DNA from: Dryococelus australis
Taxonomy: Eukaryota > Arthropoda > Insecta > Phasmatodea > Phasmatidae
Length of the DNA: 64,000 bases
Direction of reading: 5' to 3'
Assembly: GCA_029891345.1 (NCBI GenBank)
Contig: CM057002.1
Span: 21,562,795-21,626,794 of the forward strand
Part shown: piece after piece, positions 22,411 through 32,699 of the stretch
Layout of the letters: every line of letters begins with the position of its first letter
Numbering within the stretch: position 1 is the first letter of the stretch
Made by a program: the position numbers and the translations under genes
Notes under the pieces: model-generated
The model's database searches: none
What the model was told of the DNA's origin: nothing
The model's input: the letters and a program-made list of their open reading frames with translations, nothing else

Positions 22411-23870
22411 ACGCCAAAAACTCAATGACGAAAAGGAGAAGTAACTCCTCCTTCTAGACGATATTGGGATAAGGTAAAAATGGTACAGGCAGTGAAGAAG
22501 GTAAGATGTAAGGAAATAGGAGTGAAGAAGGCTGCAAAAATTTTTGAGGTACCCATAACAACATTGTGACGATTTACTAGGCAGGTAGAAACGTCCCCAG
22601 AGGATTTGGTTGAGAAAAAACTTGGGAGAAAGACGATTTTCCCAGATAATATGGAGACAGAACTGGTGGATTATTTGTTTGAGATGAAATCTGTTTACAA
22701 TGGCCTCACTAGACAAGATGCGAAGGTGGCTTACCAATTGGCTAAAAGAAATAACATTCCCCATCCATTTGTAAATGAGTCAGCTGGAAAAGCCTGGTTA
22801 GACCTTTTTCTTTCGCATCACAAAGACCGTATTTCCATCGAAACACCAACTGGGTCATCGTACGTGCGCGCTGACAGATTCACACATGGACCTCGGTGTG
22901 TTTTTTTATTTGCTTGAAGCACTAATTACAGAACATAGATGTGAACCCGACAGAATCTTTAATGTTGACGAGACTGGACTGAGTGTGGTCCAATCCAAAG
23001 TTACTCAAATTGTTGGGTTAACGGGAAAACGACAGGTGGGAGCTCTGACAGCAGCCGAACGTGATTCGCTGGTCACAGTTGTTTGCTGCATGAGTGCTGG
23101 GGGCTCTAATTACCTCCCATGATGATCTTCTCTCGAAAGATGTTCTCTAACACATTGATGAAAGGAGCCCCACCTGGTGCTATCTGAAAAGCTCACCCCT
23201 AAGTATGGATCCAAGGATATTTATTCACAGAATGGTTTGAGCACTTCATTAGAAATACTTGCCCAAGAGAGGACTCTCCTGTTCTCTTGCTTCTTGATGG
23301 GCATTATTCCCACACAAGAAACTTAGATGTTGTAGAGTTGACAAGGAAAAACCATATGACACTTTTGACTCTTCCACCTCACATTCACACAAATTGCAAC
23401 TGCTGGAAAAAATATTCATGGGTGCTTTGAAGTCTCGACAGAGTGAAAATATCCATCTGCACATGTTCCACAATGATACACGACTGGGCCCAAATGACAT
23501 AGTAGAACTGTTTGGAAGAGCTTATCTCTCGACAGCTACCAGATCAATCACAGTAAATGGATTCAGGGCGACGGGTATTTGACCAGTGAATAGGCACATA
23601 TTTTCAGATGCTAACTTTGTTGCTGGGGAGCATAGCACTTCTTATGGACCAAACTCCCAATTGCCTCCACCATCACTTTCAAGTGCTGCTGCTAATACTC
23701 CAACTCAAAGACCATCACAAGCCTCACCTTACCACATAGTGACTACAAAGCAACCACCTCCAGCTCAAATGATAACTTGCCAAGTCGTGACATCCAGCAC
23801 TGCGCCAACCCCAACATTTCCTACCGCATCGATTTCCAAAACGTTTGCACATATCGCCTAGAGATATCCT
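22411..23870 (+). pseudogene. pogo/Tigger-type transposase, degenerate
   Basis: DDE transposase of the pogo/Jerky/CENP-B group. A possible intron acceptor (TTATTTTTCAG) ends at 22410. The helix-turn-helix region (VQAVKKVRCKEIGVKKAAKI) is followed by a stop TGA at 22567, then a CENP-B-like second HTH (LAKRNNIPHPFVNESAGKAW). A frameshift occurs near 22885. The first catalytic Asp lies in FNVDETGL (about 22955-22980). A second shift occurs near 23115, and the second Asp lies in LLLDGHYSHT (about 23287-23315). The third acidic position (LQPLD in relatives) reads LLEKIF here. The C-terminal FRATGI block is followed by TGA at 23579 where relatives have Trp. At least two stops and two frameshifts make it dead. 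Confidence 0.88.
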
Positions 23871-25243
23871 TTGTGTACCTCAATCTAAAAAAAAAAAAAA
23901 AAAACTATCCAACAGGGGTCGTAAAAAGAGTGTCGCAGCTGTGATATCTGCTTCTCCACACAAGAAACCTTTGAAGGACTCACATAAACAAGTTAGCAGA
24001 GGGTGTTGGCTGGGATTGAATTCGCACACCTATTCCATTTTGATTTCATGCCTTTGCCTTACTCTCTGTGCTACCAAGTCAGGTTCATAAATAAGTGAGA
24101 AGAATATATTGGTTTTATAATGCCTTATCGAAAGGGCGTAGTTTTAGATTGAATGTCCTGTTTTGTTTGTTTTTGGTTTTTGGTTTTTGGTTTAAGCAAG
24201 AACTCTTTAGAAAGAGAGGCGAGTTCGTCTTCAGGATCGAGGACTGAGATGCGAGCGTGATCTACTTTATGCCACTATCGCCGATATTGTTTCAGCATGC
24301 AAACATCTTCTGTTTGTCGATGCGAAAATTCCACATGAGGAATAAACTGTATACTTTAAGAAGAGTGACTCAACTAGGTGACAATGGGTGCAGCAGGCAG
24401 GATACTGCATCTCAAGACCTTTTATATGCTGGTATATGCATGCAATGGAAGGGTCGGTGAAGCCGACTGATTGGTGGTGATGAATGGGAATAAAGGTATG
24501 GGATGGGAAGGGGCGTGGTTTGATAAGGGTTTTGGGGAGAGGGTGAATGAGTGCATGGTGATGGAGGGTTGGGAAGAGGGGTTGTGGCCAAGGGTACAGG
24601 GAAGCCATGATGGGTGTGGTCAATGTGGTGTTTGGGGGGGGGAGGGATCAAAACATTCACTGATGGCCTTGGTCGTGGTTATTCAACTCGCTTGCATTTT
24701 TTTAAGCTTACACAAAATTAAAGACAGAGTATGAAATGGAATTACTATCTGCGAGGATACTCTTTGCGATATTTTTTTTCTCTGAAAACCTATTGTTTAT
24801 AGAATGCACGGTATACATATATAATAATAATAATAATCGACGAGCTTAGATACGCCCGAACTTACCCGACGCCATATTTAAGTCCGGTGATTATTATCTG
24901 TGGAGATGCGGAATACTTGTATATCCCTCCGCGAAAAGTTTTATTTCTTAAGAATACACAACACTGATTTAATTGCTAACAATCCAAGGCAGCAAGCAAA
25001 TATTTTAAATAATTTTTTATTTGCACCACATATTCCCTAGACTTTAAAATTAAACTATATAAATGTGAACACAATATATTGTTTTTAAACAAGTTGTGAC
25101 TCCCTACTTCCAGCTTTTTGTTCATTTGATTTCGCTGGAATCGTAAAAAAAATTTGAAATCGGAAAAATTTTAAATTATGAAATTAAAACAATCGAATGT
25201 ATTAATTATATATATATATTATTTATATATAATTAATTGGCAT
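23871..25243. other. No gene; low-complexity and tRNA-like scraps
   Basis: Holds an A run at 23887-23904. A minus-strand segment at 24010-24085 with a B-box-like GTGCGAATTCAATCCC may be a SINE scrap. There is a TTTTTGG repeat near 24165 and a G-rich strand at 24470-24650. Nothing coding is recognised. Confidence 0.4.
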
Positions 25244-25400
25244 ATGTCTCGGTAACACAGTCGGCTAGGGCGTCCACCATGCTGGGAACACAAGGTTTGG
25301 CAGTTCGTTCCCGCATTGCACCAGACGCACACCCAATGTGACAGACGACAGTGGCACACTCTAGCAGCAATAGGTAAGTGACATTACCGGCACTAGTGGT
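25244..25400 (+). mobile_element. tRNA-like SINE
   Basis: A plus-strand tRNA-like head with A-box-like GGTAACACAGTCGGCTAGGG and, about 45 bp later, B-box-like GGCAGTTCGTTCCC. A non-tRNA body with CAGACGACAGTGGCACACTC follows. It is a different family from the SINE at 25681. Confidence 0.5.
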
Positions 25401-25680
25401 GCACTCTAGCAGATGAGGAGAGATCTACCGCAGACGAAATCCAACATGGCAGGTGGAAACAATATGGTGGATGAAAACAAAATGTTGGCCGTGACGTCAT
25501 TCAAGATGGTAGACGGCACCACTGCACCTCAGTCTCCAGCAATTGCCCTTGGACTACCATTTTTCATCTACTAGCACTGTTAGCTGTCTCCGCGAACACT
25601 GTACATCTGTCGACACCAGCCCACATAAAATCATCAACATGGTAACGCGAATTATTCAACACTGTGCCAAAACTAACTGA

Positions 25681-25917
25681 CACGGTGGTAGTGTAGTGGT
25701 TAGACTGCTCCTCTGCAACACAGGTGAATCGGGTTCAATTCCCGGCGGAGTAACTTCCGGATTATCGCAAGTAGCGATCCTGTGGGGCAATGGCGCATGT
25801 TGGCGTGTTTCCTCGGGGATCTCCGTTTATTCTGTCCCTTCATTCCATCAGTGCTTCATACTCACATCACTTTATCCTTGTCGGCTCTCAAAACCTCGAT
25901 GTTAAGAGCCACTCCAT
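25681..25917 (+). mobile_element. tRNA-derived SINE, plus strand
   Basis: Head: A box TGGTAGTGTAGTGGTTAGAC and B box GGGTTCAATTCCC at 25733-25745. Body shared with 19190 and 20887: GGGGATCTCCGTTTA, CTCACATCACTTTATCCTTG, TCGGCTCTCAAAACC and TTAAGAGCCACTCC. It is the most complete plus-strand copy and lies 136 bp upstream of an OATP exon. Confidence 0.75.
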
Positions 25918-26052
25918 CCTATGATCTTTATTTTATTCTGAAGGAGGAAGGCATGCAAGAAGAGGAATGGAAGAAGACGGCATAACCATCTGCAGCTCAC
26001 ATATATTCCTTATGTTCACTGTACCTCATGATAAGTGTGTGTGTGTTAGCAG

Positions 26053-26265
26053 ATGAGAGACACCTGGTGTGCGACATCGGCCGGAACTCTACAGCGACGT
26101 GCGACGGCACAGATCAGTCCATCGTCGGGGAGTTCTCGCTGCTGCCCCTGGCTCTCATATTCATCTCGCATTTGCTGATCGGCATCGGTTTTGTGCTCAA
26201 CGTCGTGCTGGGCGAGACCTACATCGATGACCACACCAAGCGTGAGAACACTCCCATGATGCTTG
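26053..26265 (+). CDS. OATP/SLCO transporter, exon with TM4 (partial gene)
   Basis: Third exon of the carrier. The acceptor GTTAGCAG ends at 26052 and the donor GTGAGT starts at 26266. It begins with two bases completing an Asp codon and ends with a single G. It encodes an extracellular segment with two cysteines (LVCDIGRNSTATC, including an NST glycosylation sequon), then TM4 (LLPLALIFISHLLIGIGFV). After that comes the highly conserved intracellular block GETYIDDHTKREN, equivalent to the family's GTTYLDDNxxKENSP. The next exon should open with the GIxxxxRLLGPxxGF block, which I did not find in the remaining 37.7 kb. Either the next intron is very long or the exon was missed by eye. Confidence 0.93.
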
Positions 26266-26514
26266 GTGAGTCCACCCGCCTTTCATGTTCTCACACTTCG
26301 TCCACACCTGGTGTGGCCTGGCACTAAAGATAGCGTTATCTGGAAAAAGAATTGGTTAATATTTATATTGGTTATTTATAAAAGTATTATTTTACAAATC
26401 ATTAAATCGAAGGAAAAATGCCTATTTTCATTACATCGGAGTCCTATATGATATGTTCTAGCAGCCTGGCATCGCTTCGCTCAGGTTTTATAGAGCTATT
26501 AAAATGCATACCTA

Positions 26515-26665
26515 TTTGAGATTAACCGTGACTACCCACGACTATCTGCGACTACTTGTGAATATTTGCGACTACCAGTGACTACTTGCGACTACCCGTG
26601 ACTACTTGCGACTACCCGTGACTGCTTGCGACTACCCGTGACTACTTGCGACTACTTGACAATTT
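26515..26665 (+). repeat. Short tandem repeat, 10 bp subunit (20 bp pair)
   Basis: GCGACTACCC and GTGACTACTT alternate for about 7 pairs. The 20 bp period is clearest at 26575-26650. Confidence 0.85.
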
Positions 26666-26689
26666 GTAATATTAAGATAATATTAAGAT

Positions 26690-28615
26690 CCACTTAGTTA
26701 CTGCAGCCCCACATGATATATTTTATCTACTGAGCCACTGCGGCCCTACTAATGATATAGCTCTAGCCTCTCAACCACTGTGTTCGCACATGGGATCGCT
26801 CTAGGCAATGCGCCAAAGCGACCCCACTTGAGAGTGTTCTAGCCACTAAGCCACTGCGGCCCCACTTGGCAATAATCTACCCAATGGGCCTCTGTGGCCC
26901 CACATGTTATATTTATATCCGCTGAGCCACTGCGACCTCACTTGAAATCTTTCTATCCATTGAGATCGCTCTAGTCACTGAACCTCCGTGGCCCCACTTG
27001 AAATATTTCTATCTACTGGGCCACTGCGGCCCAACTTGGGATCGCTCTAACCACTGGGACACTGTGAGCCCACTTAAGAGTGCTCTAGCCACTGGGTCAC
27101 TACAGAACTACTAGTCTTTACTCTCCCACTGGAACTCTGTGGCCCAATTGGGATCGCTCCATCCACAGGGCTACTGCATCCCCAATTGGGATTGCTCTAT
27201 TCACTGGGCCACCGCAGCCCCACTTGCGACCACTCTAACCACTAGGCCACTATGGTCACACTTGAGATCTCTCTATCCACTGAGCCACTTCGGCCTCACT
27301 AGGTATCGATCTAGTACCTGAGCCTCGGTGGTCCCAATTGATATATTTCTATTCACTGAGCCACTGCGGACGCACTTGGGAGTGCTCTAGCCACTGAGCC
27401 ACTGCATCCCTACTTGGGATCGCTCTAGTCACTGGGCTTCTGTGGCCCCACTTGAGCTCTTTCTATCCACTGGCCGCTGGAGACACCTTTAGGATTTCTC
27501 TAGCCACTGAGCCACTGCGGCTCCACTTGAGAGTGCTCTAGACACTTATCCACTGTGTCCCCAAATAGAATCGCTCTAGCCACTATTGCAACTGCATCCC
27601 CACGTGTTATATTTCTATCCAATGAGTCACTATTTCCTCACTTGGGATCGCTCTAGCCACTGGACCACTATGGCTCAACTTGGGATGGCTCTAACCACTG
27701 AGCCACTGCAGCCCCACTTGGCATCGCTCTAGCCACTGGGACTCTGCATCCCCACTTGGGTTCGCTCTAGCCACTGGGCCACTGCAACACCACTGCAGCC
27801 CCATTTGAGAGTGCTCTAGCCACTGAGCCACTCCATCCCCAATTGGGATCGTCCTAGCATTGGGCCACTGTGGCCATACTTGAAATCTTTCCATTTGTTG
27901 AGCCAGTGCGGCCCCACTTGTGATCGCTCTAGCCACTGGGCCACAGTGACCCCATTTCGGATCGCTCTTGCCGCTGGACCTCTGTGGCCCCACTTCATAT
28001 ATTTTTATCCACTGAGCCACTGTGGTCCAACTAGTGAACTCTCTCTAGCTAATGAGCCACTGTGTCCCTAATTGATATATTTATATCGACTGAGCCACTG
28101 TGGCCCCACTTGATAGTGCTCTAGCCACTGAACCACTGCCTCCAACTTGGGATTACTCTAGCCATTGTGCCACTGTGTCTCCACTTGATATATTTCCATC
28201 CACTGAGCCAATGCGTCCCCACTTGATATATTTCCAACCATTGAGCCAATGCACCCCCACTTGAGAGTGCTCTAGCCACTGAGACACTGCATCCCCACTT
28301 GGTATCGCTCTAGCCATTGGACCAATGTGTCCCCACTTGGGATTGCTCTAGCCACTGAAACATTGCGGTTTCACTTGGGATCGCTCTAACCACTGGGCCA
28401 TTGTGGTCTCACTTGGCATCAATCTCCCAACTGGGCCACTGATACCCTACTTGGGATTGCTCTAGCCACTTGGCCTCTGCATCCCCACTTGTGATTGCTC
28501 TAGCCACTGGGCTACTGCGGCCCCACTTGGGATTTCCCTTGCCTTTGAGTCACTGGGGCCCCACTTAGCATTACTCTGCCCACTGCGCCTCTTTGGCCCT
28601 ACTTGATATATGCTT
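26690..28615. repeat. Minisatellite, 38 bp unit, about 50 copies
   Basis: The unit GCTCTAGCCACTGGGCCACT-GCGGCCCCACTTGGGATC recurs for about 1.9 kb with point differences. Common variants are ATATTTCTATCC in place of ATCGCTCTAGCC and GAGAGTGCTCTAG. On the minus strand each unit reads GTGGCCCAGTGGCTAGAGCG, a good tRNA A box (TRGYNNARYGG). The minus-strand frames that spell VAQWLERSQ-like repeats are products of this array, not a gene. Confidence 0.92.
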
Positions 28616-28913
28616 GAATCTGGAAGAATGTAGTTTTCTAACAGTGAAAGAATTATAACAATTGGCCCTGTAGTTTTCAAAATTAGCCGAGACATATTAA
28701 CAAATAAACCAATAAATAAATCACATTACCTCTTAATAATATTATTATAGATTTAATTACTTGACAACTGTAAAATTGCTTGGAATAGGTCCAATACAAT
28801 GTGAGGACACAAAGCATTGCAGAAAGATATGGTGCCTATTTTGTATGCATGTTGCCATAGTGAACAAAGTAATTTTTTATTTAATTTTTCTTTTCAAATC
28901 AGAGCTTATTTGT
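28616..28913. other. Spacer, no gene
   Basis: About 300 bp of AT-rich DNA between the minisatellite and the next large element. Nothing recognised. Confidence 0.5.
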
Positions 28914-30350
28914 AGTATAATGTAGACTCCAGCACACCAGGCTGCAAGCTGAGGATCTGACAATCTGAACTTCACCTAAAAATTTCCAGTGTTTCGCTCA
29001 GAATCGTACGTTTCAGCCCAAAAGCCTTAAAATTTCCCATCTTCCCTAAAATTTTCCCATTATTTTAACCTAATAATATCTAATTGTTCCTTAAAAAGAG
29101 CCATACCCTAGAGTCGATACCTAGTAGCAAAACCACATTCCTGCAAAAACGAGCCAATTCAGGTGATTTACGGGGCTCATACCCTCTAAACCAAAAATAA
29201 ATTTAAAATTATTTTATAAAATAAAATATATTTTTTATAGTTAAAAAATTTAAAGATGTAAATATCAAGTGTTATAACATCAGACTCGTCTTTACAAGGT
29301 GCATACGATTGTGATGTCATACCGCCATTCTGTCTTATTTTTTCCATGCTCTATCATTCCGTGTTGTCTCCCATTCTCTTTCCCTCTTTTCTCTCATTCC
29401 ATCTCTTTTCTCTCTCTCTTACTCGCTTGTTTCCCAATTACTCACGTTCGTTTTCTCTCTATTTTTTTAATTCCACCTATTACTCTTTCCTTTCTCTCTT
29501 GTCTCTCTGATTGTATCTATTTTCTCTTCCCTTTCTCTCTCATTCCATAGGTTTTCTCGGAGTAGTGCCTTTTTTCTTTCGTTCTTTCTCTCTTTCATTC
29601 CGATTTGTTTTGTCCTCATTCCGTTTCTCTCTTGTCTCTCACATTCGTTCCACACCGCCGTATACATAGATCCTTCTTCACCTGCTAGAATGCGCGAATC
29701 GCCTATATGTATATTTATTTACGAATCTAACGATGCAATTTTCCATACACGGGAATATATATAAATAATTATTGTAAAGTACAATCCAGGCAGGATTTCG
29801 TAAACCATATTCGATTTACAATATTTTTTTAAATCCATATTTTTTCTTATTATTCAACATTATTCAATTTGTTTTTTAATGTTGTACAAAAATTAAGTCG
29901 ACTAGCCTTGTAACCGCGCACATGCCGACAGGTCCGCCAGGACAAACGCACCAGATGTGACATGTGCATGCAGTGATGTTGGTAAGAAACGCATGGGGAA
30001 AGGAAGGGAGGCCAATGACCACAAGGCACTCGGCTAACCAGCCTTGTCAATCAGACATCTATGAAGCGATACATTTATAAATAATTAACGTTATTTAAAT
30101 TTATTTCATTTATCATTTGAAGAAATACTTTTAAAAATCTTTGAAAAATACAGTAAAATGTATTTTTTAACCATTTGTAATGTAATAATCGGTTTAAAAT
30201 GTTAAATTATGTAAATATCCCACTTTCCAATGACAGCAGGGAACATTTTGAAAAGAATAAATCTCACTTTCGGACAGTATTTGAAGCCAGAACCTTTCGG
30301 TTACAAGTCGAGCATGCTAGTCACTAGACACAGCGTGTCCAAGATATGAA
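28914..30350 (+). repeat. Left inverted arm of the 7.25 kb element
   Basis: Pairs with 34650-36162. It includes the CT-rich tract at 29330-29660, a conserved stretch at 29895-30065 (AAGTCGACTAGCCTTGTAAC ... TTGTCAATCAGACATCTATG) and a minus-strand tRNA-like segment near 30275-30345. Confidence 0.75.
29330..29660 (+). repeat. Long polypyrimidine tract (TCTCTC/TTTCTCTC-rich)
   Basis: About 330 bp is almost all C and T, with recurring CATTCCNTNT words (for example CTCTCATTCCATCTC). The inverted arm carries the complementary GA-rich tract at 35340-35690. Frames rich in Ser, Phe and Leu here are compositional artefacts. Confidence 0.85.
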
Positions 30351-30649
30351 ATATTGCCTTAATGTTGTATATAAACTTCCAAGCGAAATTTCGAATTCCT
30401 TCTTACAATTACAGAGATATTTCTAATGTTTAGTTATATTTTTTCAGTCAATGCATGTATTGCTTAAGAATGCTATATTTTAGAGTGGTTTTCGTTTATT
30501 TAAAGGCAAGCGATATACTGTATTAAAACCATTTTGTTATGTTCAGTGTGATGATGGAATGATAAGTTGATAATGGTAATACGAGGATATATAATGACGA
30601 TCATATGATGATATGGTGATTATGATTATGATGATATGGTTTATCTGAA

Positions 30650-31590
30650 TATTTCGCTGGAATATTTAATAAGAAATAATTATATGGTTGTTTTGTTGTT
30701 ATGTATGGTATGAAGGATAATGCTTGGTATAACAAATATGGTCTAATTTAATTGATTGTAGATATTGATTGTTGTTATGTTCTTTTTAGGTATTTGAGGT
30801 ATTACAAATTAAAACGTTTTTCTGACAGAATATGTAGAAAAAATATATGTCGACATTTTTATTTTTATCTTTTATATATATTTTTTTTTAGCAGTGACTA
30901 TGATATGAGCTCAAATATTAAGAGTTAAACATTCTTTCGCTGGGTGGTAGTCGTAATGAATGGATTGATATTTAAAATATATCTTGTCTTTATGGTATGT
31001 TAGTTTTGCTGGTAATGTGTCTTTGCAAATGGATGGTATAGTGTAATAGCGTGGCTGGTCAGAATTTGGAATATTTGTTTGGGTAATTGGTATGTTCTGA
31101 CATTATGGTAGTATGTTTGTTATTAGATGTCATGGCCTGTCTAAATGGGCAGTGTAGCATGATAATGGTCAGTGAGTATTGATGGTTAGAATGTTTTTTT
31201 TTTCTGCTGGAGCATTTGAATTGCTGGTTTTATGATGTGGTCTATTGGAATGATATTTCGTTAGGATTGGATCATTGACTATGGTAATATGTAAGGGTGT
31301 TCTTATTATTTGGATGTGTATGTGTTTTGCTATTACATGATTAAATGTTTCATCAGGGAAATTCGCTAGACTATTTCATAGGAATGCTTATATGATTGTT
31401 TTGTTGTCCTGGATGGTATGAACGGAAGTGTTTTGGTATAACCAATATGATGTAATGAATGGATTGTAGGTAGTGTTCAGGTATTTTGGGATATTACAAG
31501 TTAGAATATTCTTGTCTGGAAGAATATATATAAATTATTTTGGTGTTTTTTTTTTTTTTTTTTTTTTTAGCAGCGACTATGATATGCCAT
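30650..31590 (+). repeat. Tandem duplication, about 700 bp period, G/T-biased
   Basis: TTCGCTGGAATATTTAATAA through TGTATGGTATGAAGGATAAT, GGTATTACAAATTAAAACG and a poly-T run before AGCAGTGACTATGATATG (30650-30907) recurs at 31360-31585. The second copy has the same order and ends in a T run followed by AGCAGCGACTATGATATG. The segment 31880-32070 repeats on a shorter scale (TCTCTAGTAAATGGAATATC). Confidence 0.65.
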
Positions 31591-32463
31591 CAAATTAACA
31601 AAAGATTTTTTTAACAATTTTCAATGGACATATGAAGGTTTGGGCTATATGGTTGTTTGGTATAACATTAAGTTATGATTGGGCATTGGGGAAAAGTTGG
31701 TCTACATATTTAATTAATAATAATATTGTGATACGGGTAAAGTCTCTGATTCTCTAGATAAAACATTGACATATCGGGATCTGTAAAAAAAAAAAAAGAA
31801 ATTATTATACGAGTCTGAAAAATAAATAAATCCATCAAACAATTATTGCAATATATCATGGATTTTAAAAATAAGTTTTAAGGGAGTGGTTTGTAGGAGT
31901 TGAGATGGCTCAAACATAACTATTTATTATGGTGAATGCTCTCTAGTAAATAGAATATCCTAGTATGGTGGTAACATGATTGTGAGGAGTGTTCAAAATG
32001 TTTGTCTATAGAAGAGATGAAATGGAATACTGATAGCGAATGTTCTCTAGTAAATGGAATATCTTGGATGTGTATAGGTAAAGGCTGGTAGAATGTTCGA
32101 ACCTATGACCTTCCGAATGTGTTTGAATATATTATTTGCCTTCCAAATATATACGACTAAGGTAAATAGGTAGTTTATTTCTTGTTTGTAAGATGTATAT
32201 GGGGTTACTTTATTTTAGAGAGTTTTGCATAAATATTTTTTAAAAAGTAATGCTTCATAACCTTTATGATGTGTTTGGTTACCCATGGCTGGATTTTAGA
32301 TAATATATATTGTTCCCTCGTATGTTACTACATTCACGAAAGGTATAAATAGTTGGTGTGTTTAGGTAAACGATACTGGTAGCAAGTAATGGATGTTTAG
32401 GTATTTTCTTCATCCTGTTTGTGTGTGTGTGAGGAAAGTATAGTAAGAACGGATATTTACATT

Positions 32464-32679
32464 TTACACTAGAAATGTTGGTTCGCATGAGTCTTTGACA
32501 CAACGTTCAGTGACAGCCAATCCTTCAGTATTCAAAACCTCTCGAGGTTTTGGATATGAAGTAATTCTGCAAACATTTTGTGTGGCAAGAAACAAAGATG
32601 CTACGACGGCGTAGTGGAAACACATTCCCTCCGGGCAGTGTACATCGACAGAAGCCTTCCTACCAGCAATAAAGGTCAA
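32464..32679 (-). pseudogene. Fragment resembling arthropod Maverick/Polinton-associated protein block
   Basis: The minus-strand frame (MTFIAGRKASVDVHC...) contains MCFHYAVVASL, then CRITSYPKPREVLNTEGL. The order CFxYAVLAxL - N-RxSxY - LNxxGL is one I know from large arthropod proteins encoded by integrated Maverick/Polinton-like elements, often next to a type B DNA polymerase. The expected FPVxxxDIxKFExxN continuation is absent because the frame ends soon after. No polymerase, integrase or capsid gene is visible in this element, so it would be a non-autonomous or heavily decayed copy. The assignment rests on motif memory only. Confidence 0.4.
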
Positions 32680-32699
32680 AGGTCCAAGGCCAAGGGTCG

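Larger units (their letters stand above)
20799..26052 (+). other. OATP intron, 5,254 bp, with nested repeats
   Basis: Bounded by a GTGAGA donor and a TTAGCAG acceptor. It contains a minus-strand SINE, a (TA)n run, a pogo/Tigger pseudogene with a nested MITE, and two further tRNA-like SINE copies. No additional OATP exon is needed between the flanking exons, because their phases join directly (G plus AT gives Asp). Confidence 0.85.

Noticed and set aside
27691..28020. Minus-strand frame with VAQWLERSQ-like repeats
   Set aside because: A direct translation of the 38 bp minisatellite. Similar frames open elsewhere in the array, and such products are typical spurious predictions from tRNA-like repeats.
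26690..28615. CRISPR-like array
   Set aside because: The 38 bp units are head-to-tail with no spacers and the context is animal genomic DNA.
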